Positions 50,899 through 59,500 of a stretch of 64,000 nt of DNA are shown here, in pieces (within the stretch, counting starts at the first letter, position 1; the number at the start of each line of letters is the position of its first letter). Under the pieces are notes generated by a model. That model worked only from the letters and a program-made list of their open reading frames with translations, did not search any database and was not told the DNA's origin. The stretch comes from Actinokineospora bangkokensis. GTDB taxonomy: Bacteria; Actinomycetota; Actinomycetes; Mycobacteriales; Pseudonocardiaceae. The position numbers and the translations under genes were made by a program. The stretch lies in contig NZ_MKQR01000011.1 of assembly GCF_001940455.1 (NCBI RefSeq), forward strand, positions 297,606 to 361,605, given 5' to 3'.

Positions 50899-51743
50899 AG
50901 CGGACCCCCTTCGGCGGCGGGCGCCAGCGCGGCGCGCACGCGGTGGCGGTCCAGGTGGCTCAGCCGCGCCGGGCCGGGCCGCTCGGCGGCGTGCCTGGCC
51001 AGCTCCGGGTCCGGCGCCACCATGTGCCGGTCGAGGTAGTAGCGGGCGGCGTCCGACCACACCCACTCCCCGTCCGAGCGCAGGTCCACCGGCACCGCAC
51101 CGCTCACCGGCGCGATCAGGTCCCGCAGCGTGCCCGGCAGGGGGGCCACGACCTCGCCGCCGCCGAGGAAGTCCAGCAGCCGCTGCCGCTCGTCCACGTC
51201 GACCACCAGCTCGCGGGTGGCGGCGAAGAACGGCCCGCCGTCGGGGGTGGCGCCGTCGAAGGTCCTGGCGATGCGCACCCCGACGGCGGGCTCGGCGGAC
51301 CACAGCAGGGTCGCGGCCAGCAGCGCGGCCTCGTGGTAGGCGGGCAGGGCGGTGGTGGGCCCGAACACCTCCGCCCGCGGCGCGGCCTCCCCGGCCGCCT
51401 CCAGCGCGGCCTGCACCGCGGCGGTGACGGCGGGCAGGTCGGCGGCCTCGTCGGCCTGCACCAGGTGCACGGCGTCGGTCCCGCCGCGCAGGACCCGCCA
51501 GCACGCGGTGATCGGCAGCTCCGCCGCCAGCGCGACCACGGCCCGGTCGGCGGCGGAGTGCTCGGCCGCCCCGGCCGCGAAGTCCGGCACCGCGGCCGCG
51601 GCCGGGGTGGCCGCCGCCAGCGCGTCGAACAGGCTGGTCAACCGCTCGGCGTCACCCGCGGCCAACGCCTCGCGGGCAACGACCAGCCAACCGTCGGAGA
51701 CCGCCCCGGCCAGGGCGAGCAACCGCGTGTGCTGGGTGGGCAT
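50883..51743 (-). CDS. Unknown 286-residue protein coupled to the AAA gene
   Basis: It starts at ATG 51743, is mostly alpha-helical and Ala/Leu-rich in the first 130 residues (LLALAGAVSDGWLVVAREALAAGDAERLTSLFDALAAAT), and then has mixed strands (VGVRIARTFDGATPDG, TRELVVDVDERQRLLDFL). A conserved-looking ending is WVWSDAARYYLDRHMVAPDPELARHA. There is no TM helix, signal peptide or known motif, and I do not recognise the family. Its stop overlaps the AAA start by 16 bases, so the two are synthesised together. It may be an adaptor or substrate-binding partner of the AAA fusion. The promoter must lie in the 94 bp before the hairpin at 51838-51879. Confidence 0.82.
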   Translation of the reverse strand: MPTQHTRLLALAGAVSDGWLVVAREALAAGDAERLTSLFDALAAATPAAAAVPDFAAGAAEHSAADRAVVALAAELPITACWRVLRGGTDAVHLVQADEAADLPAVTAAVQAALEAAGEAAPRAEVFGPTTALPAYHEAALLAATLLWSAEPAVGVRIARTFDGATPDGGPFFAATRELVVDVDERQRLLDFLGGGEVVAPLPGTLRDLIAPVSGAVPVDLRSDGEWVWSDAARYYLDRHMVAPDPELARHAAERPGPARLSHLDRHRVRAALAPAAEGGPLWRAS

Positions 51744-51837
51744 CGGGACTCCTTCGGTCAGCGGGGGCTGGTGCCTTCAGCCACAACACGGGTGGGGGGC
51801 GGCGCGCGGTTCACCGGGCTCGCGCACCCCCGAAAAC

Positions 51838-51879
51838 GCGCGGGGGCGAGGGCGGATGCACCCGCCCTCGCCCCCGCGC
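51838..51879 (-). terminator. Strong hairpin terminator
   Basis: A perfect 18-bp stem (51838-51855 with 51862-51879) with loop ATGCAC begins 13 bases past the stop of the 838-residue gene. It separates that gene from the AAA operon on the same strand. Confidence 0.85.
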
Positions 51880-51891
51880 CCGCGGTTCTGA

Positions 51892-54408
51892 TCAGCCCAC
51901 GGGAAGCGCGCCGCACCAACGGGCCGAGCCCTCCACGGGGTCCAGCGAGGCGTCCGCGCGGCGGGTCGCCGCGGCCCGCAGGCGGGTCAGGGCGGGGTCG
52001 ACGGGCAGCCCGTCCTCCACGGCGAGCACCCGGCCGTCCTCCACGGCCAGCACCCGCAACCGGGTCTGGGCGGGCAGGACCACGTCGTCGGCCTGGTCGT
52101 CGTCCACCAGCCCCGACAACCGGCGCGCCGCGGTGGTCCAGATCAACAGCTCCACGCCGGGGAGCGCGCAGTCGGAGGCGGCGGTCACGGCGAGCACGGG
52201 CGCGGGGGTGCGCAGCACGTCCCCCACGGCGGGGAGGTCGCTGAGCCCGCGGACGACGACGCCGCGCAGGGTCGGCAGGAGCCGCAGGCCCGCCGCCAGG
52301 CAGGTGTGGAAGGCGGTGTCGAAGTCCTCGGACGGGTTGAGGGCGAACACCCGCACCACCGCCAGCTCGGCCACGAGCGCGGAGTGGTCGGTGCCCGCTG
52401 TACGCATGCCGGGGCGCTCGGCCAGGAGCCGGGCCACGGCGCGCACGGCGACGTCGTAGCGGTTGGCGAGGTGTTGGCGGACCTCGTGGCGTTGTTCCGG
52501 CGTACTGCGCGCGTCCGGGGGCACCTCCGTGGCGAGCGCCGGTGCGGGTGCCGCGGGGGGAACTGCGGCGGGCTCCGGGGCGGCCTGGGGCAGCACGGGC
52601 GGCGCGACAGCGGTGGTGAGGGCGGTCAGGGGAGGAAGCTCGGCGGCTGCGGGGACATCCTCGGGCGCGACCGGCACGGACGGGAGCGGGCGCGGGGCCA
52701 ACTCGATCGCCGGTGCCTCGGGCGTGTCCGCAGGCTCGGGCTCGTCCACAGCAGGCGCCGCGGGCTTGCGCGGCGTGGGGGCGCTGACGGACGGGGCGGC
52801 CACGCTGGGCACCCCCAGGGGCGGGGCGGTGGTCGCCTGGGCCAGCGACGCCATCGGCGGCGGGGCCATGGCGGGCACCGCGGTGGACAGCGGCGGCAGC
52901 GGCAGCGCGCGCTCGACCGGGTGCGGGGGCGCGACGGCCTGCGCGGGGACCCGCACCTGCGCCACGGCCTCGACGTCCAGCTCGCCGCAGATGCGGCCGG
53001 ATTCCTCAGCGGCCTGCTCCTCAGCAGCCTGCTCTTCAGCGGCGAGCTTCGGAGTGGTCGGTTCCACAGCGGTCGATTTGAGAGTGGTCGGCTCCGCCGT
53101 GGCGCGCACCCACGACGTGCGCGGGTTGGCCACGACGAGGGTCGCGGGCAGCACGCGCCCGTCGGCGGTCACCACCACGTCCGCGATGACGTGCTCGAAC
53201 GTCCGCGTGGCGGACCGGGTGGGCACCGGGGCGACCTTCCCGCGCGCCGTGCTCAGCCGGGTGGCGGCCTCGGCGGCCAGGGACGACAGCGGGACGACCC
53301 GCAGGTGCGCCTTGGCGTCCGCGGGCAGTGCCGCGATCAGCGAGTCCAGGGCGGCCACGACCTGCGCGGGCACCTCCGGGCCCGCCGCCAGCAGCACGTC
53401 CGCCGTCGAGCCGGTCGGCGCGTGCCACGCCGGGTCGGGCTCCACCGCGTCGGGGCGGACGAGCAGGCCGCGGGCGACCACGTCGACCCGCCAGCCGGGC
53501 GCCAGGCGGTACGCGGCGGGGGCGATCAGCGGCAGGCGGGGCAGCGGGGCGACCCAGCGGTCCACCACCGGCGGGGCCGTGGGGCGGTAGACGCTCTCCA
53601 GGGCGAACGGCTGCCAGGTGCGGGTGCCGTCCGGGGCGACGTGCACCAGCCGGGTGCCGTCGCCGGTGGGCAGGCCGTGCAGGACGCGGACGGGGGCGCC
53701 GAGTTCGTCGGCGACGGGCTGGGCCAGGCCCGCGGCGGTGCGGTCGAGGAGCACCACGCAGTCCCGGGCGGCGTCGGACAGCCCCTTGAGGACGATGCGG
53801 ACCGAGGACGGCTCCGGCGGCTGCTCCCCCGGGGCGCCCACCACCACGACCGGGCGGGCGGGGTCCTGGGGGCAGGTGGTGATCTCGTCGTCGCGCGCGG
53901 GGGCATCGGGGTGGCGGACCCACACGCCCAGCGGGACCTGCGTGGCACCGGGCGGCAGGTCGGCGGGCAGGTCGTCCTGCCACCAGGGCGCGGGGTGGCG
54001 GGGGCCGCCGCGCCGGTGCCCGCCGTCGGGCCGGTAGGCGACCCAACCGGTGCCCGGCGGCGGGACGAACACCCCGCCCGGCACCGCGGTCAGCGGCCCG
54101 TCCGGGGCGATGACCTCCACCCCGAGGCGGTCGGCGAGCAGCCGGGCGGGGGGCAGCGCGCCGGGCGCCGCGGCCCCCGCCCCGGCCGCGAGCAGCCGCA
54201 CCCCGCCCTGGACGTGCTCGTCGAGGTCGGCCACGACCCACGGGTCGAGCCGGGCGACGGCGGCCGCGGCGGCCGCGCCCACGACGACGGCGGTCCGGTG
54301 GCGCTCCACCGGCAGCGCCGCGGCCAGCTCGGCCGCCGCGGCGTCACCCCGCCCGTCGTGCACGAGCACGGCGCCCCCGACCCGCTCGACGGTGATCTCC
54401 TGGTCCAC
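51892..54408 (-). CDS. Large protein with ADP-ribosyltransferase-like C-terminus and Pro/Ala-rich linker
   Basis: An 838-residue protein (GTG 54408, GGAGG 5 bases upstream). The first about 450 residues are strands and helices of no family I know, with phrases such as FVPPPGTGWVAYRPDGGHRRGG and GWRVDVVARGLLVRP. Residues about 450-650 are a low-complexity Pro/Ala/Glu linker (AAEEQ repeated, many APxP). The last about 190 residues look like an arginine-type ADP-ribosyltransferase fold (R-S-E order): LRGVVVRGLSDLP, VLAVTAASDCALPGVELLIWT, then DDVVLPAQTRLRVLAVEDG, where the usual Glu of the EVLFPPGT block is missing. It is likely inactive or of altered chemistry. It is isolated between a strong terminator and the Lrp gene, but fits the giant-toxin context. 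Confidence 0.72.
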   Translation of the reverse strand: MDQEITVERVGGAVLVHDGRGDAAAAELAAALPVERHRTAVVVGAAAAAAVARLDPWVVADLDEHVQGGVRLLAAGAGAAAPGALPPARLLADRLGVEVIAPDGPLTAVPGGVFVPPPGTGWVAYRPDGGHRRGGPRHPAPWWQDDLPADLPPGATQVPLGVWVRHPDAPARDDEITTCPQDPARPVVVVGAPGEQPPEPSSVRIVLKGLSDAARDCVVLLDRTAAGLAQPVADELGAPVRVLHGLPTGDGTRLVHVAPDGTRTWQPFALESVYRPTAPPVVDRWVAPLPRLPLIAPAAYRLAPGWRVDVVARGLLVRPDAVEPDPAWHAPTGSTADVLLAAGPEVPAQVVAALDSLIAALPADAKAHLRVVPLSSLAAEAATRLSTARGKVAPVPTRSATRTFEHVIADVVVTADGRVLPATLVVANPRTSWVRATAEPTTLKSTAVEPTTPKLAAEEQAAEEQAAEESGRICGELDVEAVAQVRVPAQAVAPPHPVERALPLPPLSTAVPAMAPPPMASLAQATTAPPLGVPSVAAPSVSAPTPRKPAAPAVDEPEPADTPEAPAIELAPRPLPSVPVAPEDVPAAAELPPLTALTTAVAPPVLPQAAPEPAAVPPAAPAPALATEVPPDARSTPEQRHEVRQHLANRYDVAVRAVARLLAERPGMRTAGTDHSALVAELAVVRVFALNPSEDFDTAFHTCLAAGLRLLPTLRGVVVRGLSDLPAVGDVLRTPAPVLAVTAASDCALPGVELLIWTTAARRLSGLVDDDQADDVVLPAQTRLRVLAVEDGRVLAVEDGLPVDPALTRLRAAATRRADASLDPVEGSARWCGALPVG
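52012..52059. repeat. Tandem 24-bp near-duplicate inside the 838-residue gene
   Basis: The 24-bp units at 52012-52035 and 52036-52059 differ at only a few positions and encode RVLAVEDG twice in a row at the end of the ART-like domain. This looks like a slippage duplication that keeps the reading frame. Confidence 0.8.
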
Positions 54409-54462
54409 GTGCCCTCCTTCCCGCTGCGTCACCGCTCCCACGGGCGGCGGGGGGCCCGCGGT

Positions 54463-54975
54463 TCACCGGGCCTCGCGATCGTCTTGGCGCGCGGGCCGGG
54501 CGGCCCAGGAGGTGAGCGGCAGCGGGCCCCGGTCGACGATCGTGCGGATGACGACGGTGCTGCGCACGTCGAGGATCGGGGCGATGGCCAGCACCCGGTC
54601 GTAGAGCACGGCCTCGAAGGTCCGCAGGTCGGGCACGGCCAGCTCGACGAGGAAGTCGGCGTCGCCGGAGACGACGTGGCAGGCCACGACGTGCTCGATC
54701 GCCGCCAGCGCCTGCCCGACCTCGGCGGCGCTGGTGCGGGAGTGCTCGACCTTGAGCGAGAGGAACACCGTCAGCCCGAGGCCCAGGCGCTCGCGGTCGA
54801 GGTCGGCGCGGTAGCCGGCGATGACGCCGTCGGCCTCCAGCGCCTTCGTGCGCCGCAGGCAGGACGTCGGGGACAGGTGCACGGCCTCGGCCAGTTCGAC
54901 GTTGGGGGTGCGCCCGTGGCGCTGGAGGTGCTCCATGATCGCCCGGTCGACCCGGTCGTAGAGGGGTTGTGGCAT
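54463..54975 (-). CDS. Lrp/AsnC-family regulator
   Basis: A 170-residue feast/famine regulator starting at ATG 54975. The N-terminal HTH (residues about 8-60: DRAIMEHLQRHGRTPNVELAEAVHLSPTSCLRRTKALEADGVIAGY) and the C-terminal RAM domain (LTVFLSLKVEHS, FLVELAVPDLRTFEAVLYDRVLAIAPILDVRSTVVI) are complete. It is divergent from the PLP-dependent decarboxylase at 55117, separated by about 140 bp, the usual arrangement in which an Lrp member activates an amino-acid catabolic or decarboxylating enzyme in response to its substrate. It may be unrelated to the toxin genes that flank the pair. Confidence 0.93.
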   Translation of the reverse strand: MPQPLYDRVDRAIMEHLQRHGRTPNVELAEAVHLSPTSCLRRTKALEADGVIAGYRADLDRERLGLGLTVFLSLKVEHSRTSAAEVGQALAAIEHVVACHVVSGDADFLVELAVPDLRTFEAVLYDRVLAIAPILDVRSTVVIRTIVDRGPLPLTSWAARPARQDDREAR

Positions 54976-55116
54976 GGGGTGCAGCGTAAGGGCGCTTTCA
55001 TCGCAGATTCGTGCGCGTGGCGGCGCCCAGGCGCGTGATCTCGCCATCGCGTGCCGCGTTCCGCGGTGCACCCTGACCCGCGTCGCACACCACCTCCGGA
55101 CGACGGGAACCGCACC

Positions 55117-56544
55117 GTGCACCCTTCCTCCCTCGAACCCGACAGCCGCGCGATGCGCGAGATGGGCGACCTGGTCCTCCAGCACGTCATCGCGCGCACC
55201 GAGCGCCTGCCGTCGCGGCCCGCGACCAACGCCCACCCCCCGGCGGCCGTGGCGGACCTGGTCGAGTCGTTCCTGGAACCCCCGCCCGCGCGGGGCGGCG
55301 ACCTGGGCGACCTGCTGTCCCGCCTGGACGAGGCCGCCGACTGCGCCCTGGAGACGGCAGGCCCCGGCCACCTGTCCTACGTCCCCGGCGGGGGCCTGTA
55401 CACGGCCGCGCTCGCGGAGTTCTACACCCGCGCCACCAACCGCTACGGCGGTTTCGCCCTGGTGGCCCCCGCGCTGGCCGCGCTGGAGGAGAGCGTGCTG
55501 CGCTGGTTCGCCCAAGGGGTGTGCGGGCTGCCCGCGGGCAGCGGCGGGCTGATGACCAGCGGCGGCTCGATGGCGACCTTCTCCGCGACGGTGGCCGCCC
55601 GCCACGACCGGCTGGGCGAGGACCTGGCCACCGGCACGGTCTACACCTGCGCGTCCGCCCACCACTCGGTCGCCAAGGCCGCCCGCCTCGCGGGCATCCG
55701 CGCGGCCAACGTGCGGACGGTGCCGCACACCGCCGACCAGCGCATGGACCCCGAGGCGACCGCCGCGATGATCCGCGCCGACCGGGCGGCGGGGTTGCGC
55801 CCGTTCCTGCTGGTGGCCACCGCGGGCACCACCGACACCGGCACCGTCGACCCGCTGCCCGCCCTGGCCGAGCTGGCCCGCGCCGAGGACCTGTGGTTCC
55901 ACGTCGACGCCGCCTACGGCGGCTTCTTCGCCCTCACCGACCGCGGCAGGCGCCGCCTCGACGGCCTGGCGGCGGCGGACTCGATCACCCTGGACCCGCA
56001 CAAGACGCTGTTCCTGCCCTTCGGCACCGGCGCCCTCGTCGTCCGCGACCCCGCCACCCTGCGGGCCGCGCACGACGGCACCGGCAGCTACCTGCAGGAC
56101 ATCGGCGCGGGCGGCGTGCCCGACCCCGCCCGCCTGGGTCCCGAGCTCACCCACGAGATCCGCGGCCTGCGCGCCTGGCTCCCCCTGCACCTGCACGGCG
56201 TGGACGCCTTCCGGGCGGCCCTGGACGAGAAGCTGGACCTGGCCGAGCACGTCCACGACTCGCTGTCGGCGGTCGCGGGCCTGGAGGTCCCCCTGCGCCC
56301 CGACCTGTCCACCGTGGTGTTCCGGGTGCGCCCGCGCGACGACACCCCCGCCGCCGCCCGGGAGGCCGACGGGGCGGGCCGCCTGCTGCTGGAGCGGATC
56401 AACGCCCACCAGCGCGTCGCCCTCTCCAGCACCGCCCTCGACGGCCGCTTCACCCTGCGCGTCTGCGTCGTCTCCCACCGGACCCACCACGACCGGGTCA
56501 CCGAGGCGTTGAAGATCATCGCCGAGGAGGCCTCCCGGGTGTGA
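55117..56544 (+). CDS. PLP-dependent amino acid decarboxylase (group II)
   Basis: A 475-residue fold-type I enzyme of the pyridoxal-dependent decarboxylase family. Seen here: LMTSGGSMATFSATVAARHD (cofactor phosphate binding), the stacking His in ASAHHSVAKAARLAGI, Asp in LWFHVDAAYGGFF, and the Schiff-base Lys in ITLDPHKTLFLPFGTGALVV. It resembles aromatic-L-amino-acid, glutamate and diaminobutyrate decarboxylases. The substrate is not readable from motifs. The GTG at 55117 gives VHPSSLEPDSR at the N-terminus. The divergent Lrp gene is probably its regulator. It ends 16 bases before the stop of the convergent giant gene. Confidence 0.92.
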   Translation: MHPSSLEPDSRAMREMGDLVLQHVIARTERLPSRPATNAHPPAAVADLVESFLEPPPARGGDLGDLLSRLDEAADCALETAGPGHLSYVPGGGLYTAALAEFYTRATNRYGGFALVAPALAALEESVLRWFAQGVCGLPAGSGGLMTSGGSMATFSATVAARHDRLGEDLATGTVYTCASAHHSVAKAARLAGIRAANVRTVPHTADQRMDPEATAAMIRADRAAGLRPFLLVATAGTTDTGTVDPLPALAELARAEDLWFHVDAAYGGFFALTDRGRRRLDGLAAADSITLDPHKTLFLPFGTGALVVRDPATLRAAHDGTGSYLQDIGAGGVPDPARLGPELTHEIRGLRAWLPLHLHGVDAFRAALDEKLDLAEHVHDSLSAVAGLEVPLRPDLSTVVFRVRPRDDTPAAAREADGAGRLLLERINAHQRVALSSTALDGRFTLRVCVVSHRTHHDRVTEALKIIAEEASRV

Positions 56545-56560
56545 CGCCGCGGCGGGCGGG

Positions 56561-59500
56561 TCAGACCTCGTCCTCGGTGACCGGGAGCGGCCTGCCGCGG
56601 GGCGGGAAGCGCAGGCCCCAGGGCTCCTCGCCATCGCTGCCGACCACCAGGGCGATGACGTCGCGGCTGGTGATGGCGGCGAGGTCGGCGGCCAGTTCCG
56701 CGGTGATCGCGGCGCCCACCACGCGCAGGCCGTCCGCGGTGGGGACCAGGGTGGCCAGGGAGTCGCGCAGCCGGACCGGGGTGCCCGCGAGGACGCCCTC
56801 GCGGATGCGGCGCATGTCGACGTCGCGGGCGTGCAGGTCGAGTTCGGCCTGCTGCCGCGGGTCGAGCAGGGGGCGCTGGTCGTCGAGGAAGTCCTGGTAA
56901 GCCGACCAGTCGGGGTCGGGGGCGGTGGACACGCGGTCGAACTCGGCGGCGATGGCCGGGGTGGTGGACTGCGGGCGCGGGACGGGGGCGGGGGTGGTGC
57001 CGATGAACCCGCCGTCCGGGTCGACCGGGATGGCGTAGACGCGGCCGAGGCCGGTGATGGCCTCCGGGGTCGCCGGGGTGAGGGTGCCCGCCTGGGGGTC
57101 GGCCAGGGACACGGTGCCGTGGTGGTTGACCACGTTCCAGGCGTGGCCGGGGCCGCCGGTGGCGGGGAAGGCGATCAGGACGGCGTCGGAGCCGTGGCCG
57201 CCACGGGTGACGCGGTCGATGACCTCGGCCAGCGCCAGCGGGCCCTTGCCGATCAGCTCCGGGGCGTAGGAGGTGGCGGCGCCGGTGGCGGCCCCCACTC
57301 CCCCGGGCGCCGCACCCGTCGCGCTCGCCCCGGCCACCCGCGGCTCGCCGCGGTAGGTGGCGTGGAAGGCCAGCGCGGAGTCCAGGCAGTTGACGTCGCG
57401 GCCCGCCGCCGACCGGTCGCCGTTGACCAGGCCGACCCACAGCGACGGGTCGGTGAAGCGGGTGCCGGGGGCCACCACGGCGGTCAGCGCCGCGGTCTCG
57501 GCCGCGCTCGGCGGCACCAGGCGCTCGGTGATCGGCTTGCTCGCGGGCGGCTCCACCTCGGTGACCGGGCCCTCGTCGGCCTCGAAGTCGTCCCGGGAGC
57601 GCTTGGTGCCCGCGCTCACGGGCGAGTCCTGCGCCGCCGGGGTGGGCGCCTCGACCGGGGTGCCCGCGTCGGGAGCGGGCTGGGTGGCGGGCAGGCTGCC
57701 GACGGTGTCCGGGGACAGCTGCGGCATCGGGTGGATCGGGCCGACCGGCTGGTCACCGAGGACCGCGCGGTAGCCGACGATGAACTCCGAGCGGACCCCG
57801 CCCGGGAAGGTGATCTCCTTCTGGTCCGGGAAGGGGCTGGCCAGGTCGAGGGTGGCGTTGACGTCGATGCCGCCCGGGGCGCGGAAGACGTAGACGTAGT
57901 CGTAGTTGCTGGGGATGACCCGGTCCGGGTTGGCCTGCTGGGTCAGCGCCATCGCGCCGGGGTCGGTGGTGGCGCTGAGGAACGCGGTGTCGCGGTGGCC
58001 GTTGTTGACGTAGTCGAGCAGGTGGCGGGTCGTGCCGTGGCCCTTGGGCGCCAGGCCGCCCTCGGCGAGGACCTGCGTCGGGGGCTTGCGGCTGAAGTGG
58101 TAGAGGTCCTCGCCGCTGGTGCGCCACTGCGCGTACTGGTCGGCGAAGGTGGTCTCGAAGCCGGGGATGGCCACCGCGTCGGGCGCCACCGGGCGGGTCG
58201 AGGTGGTGGTGCCGACCTCCGGGTGGCTGCTGCCGCGGTCGAGGCTGTAGCCGATGGGGTCGCCCGCCACGGTGCCGCGGAACCACTGGAAGACGCCGGT
58301 GTTGTTGCGCAGCCTGCCGCCGCGGTCGGACACGAATGTCCCGTCCGAGGGGCCGTCCGGCTCGTAGAGGCCGATCAGGCCCGCCCCGCTGTGCCAGGCG
58401 ACGCTGGGCTCACCCTGGTCGCCGCGCACCTCCCAGCGACCGTCCGTGGCCTGGGCGGTGGTGGGCAGCGCGGTGAACTCCTGGTACTCGGCCGGGGCCG
58501 GGAACGGCGCGGGCACCGGGGCCGGGGCCTGGGTCGTCGGGGCGGGGGTGGGCCAGTGGCCCGCGACGGTGTCGGTGGTGCCGCCCAGCGGCACGGCGCC
58601 GCTGGAGGTCCCGAGCCCGGTGCCGGTCGTCGTGGTGGTCGGGCCGGAGGTGGTCGTCGTGGTGGTGCCGGTCCCGGTCGTGGTGCCGGTGGTCGCGGCC
58701 GGGGTGGTCGGGACCTGCGTGCCCAGGCCGCCGGCGATGTCGGTGGACAGGGTGGTGGCCTGCTGGGGGGTGCCGCCGCGGTGCAGGTGCAGCGCGACGA
58801 TGGTGGTGACGTCGTCGGTGAGACCGGTGTTGTCGAGCCGGGTCAGGTCGTGGGTCTGGGCGATGATCGCGTCGGCCTGGGTGCGCAGCCCGTGCCGCTG
58901 CGTGGGGGTCAGCGGGCCGAAGCCGTGGTCGGCGGCGCGCGCCTCGGCCCTGACCTCGGTGGCGCTCCACGGCGACGGCGTGGTGGGGGCACCGATCCCG
59001 CCGACGGCCTGGCGCAGGTCCGCGGCGGTGAACGTGGTGGTGGCCGGGGTCGTGATGGCGAAGTCGACCGGGCGCATCTCCACCGGCAAGGACTCGACGA
59101 AGTCGGTGACCTGCTGCTGCGTGACACCGGGTCCGATGTGGAGGGTGCGGCCGGTGTCGTCGCGGGTCGCCGGGACGGTGGGGGTGTGCGCGGGCGCGGG
59201 GCCCGCGGCGTGCAGGACGGCCCCGTCGCCGGTCTTGGTGACCTGCAGGCCGGTGCTCGCCGCGGGGGCCTTGCCGCCGTGGGTCCACACGTCGTGCAGG
59301 GTGATCAGGCCCTCGCGCAGGGCGTCGGCCTCCCACACCCGGACGGTGAGGTCCTGCTGGGAGTGCACCTGGGCGACCTTGGGCCGCTCGCCGTCCGGGC
59401 GCCCGGTGAGCCGGTCGCGCACGGCGCCGACGGCGGCGGCCACCTTGTTGGAGTGGTGCGCGCGGGTCTCGACGAAGAAGTCGGCGTCGGCGGTGAACAG

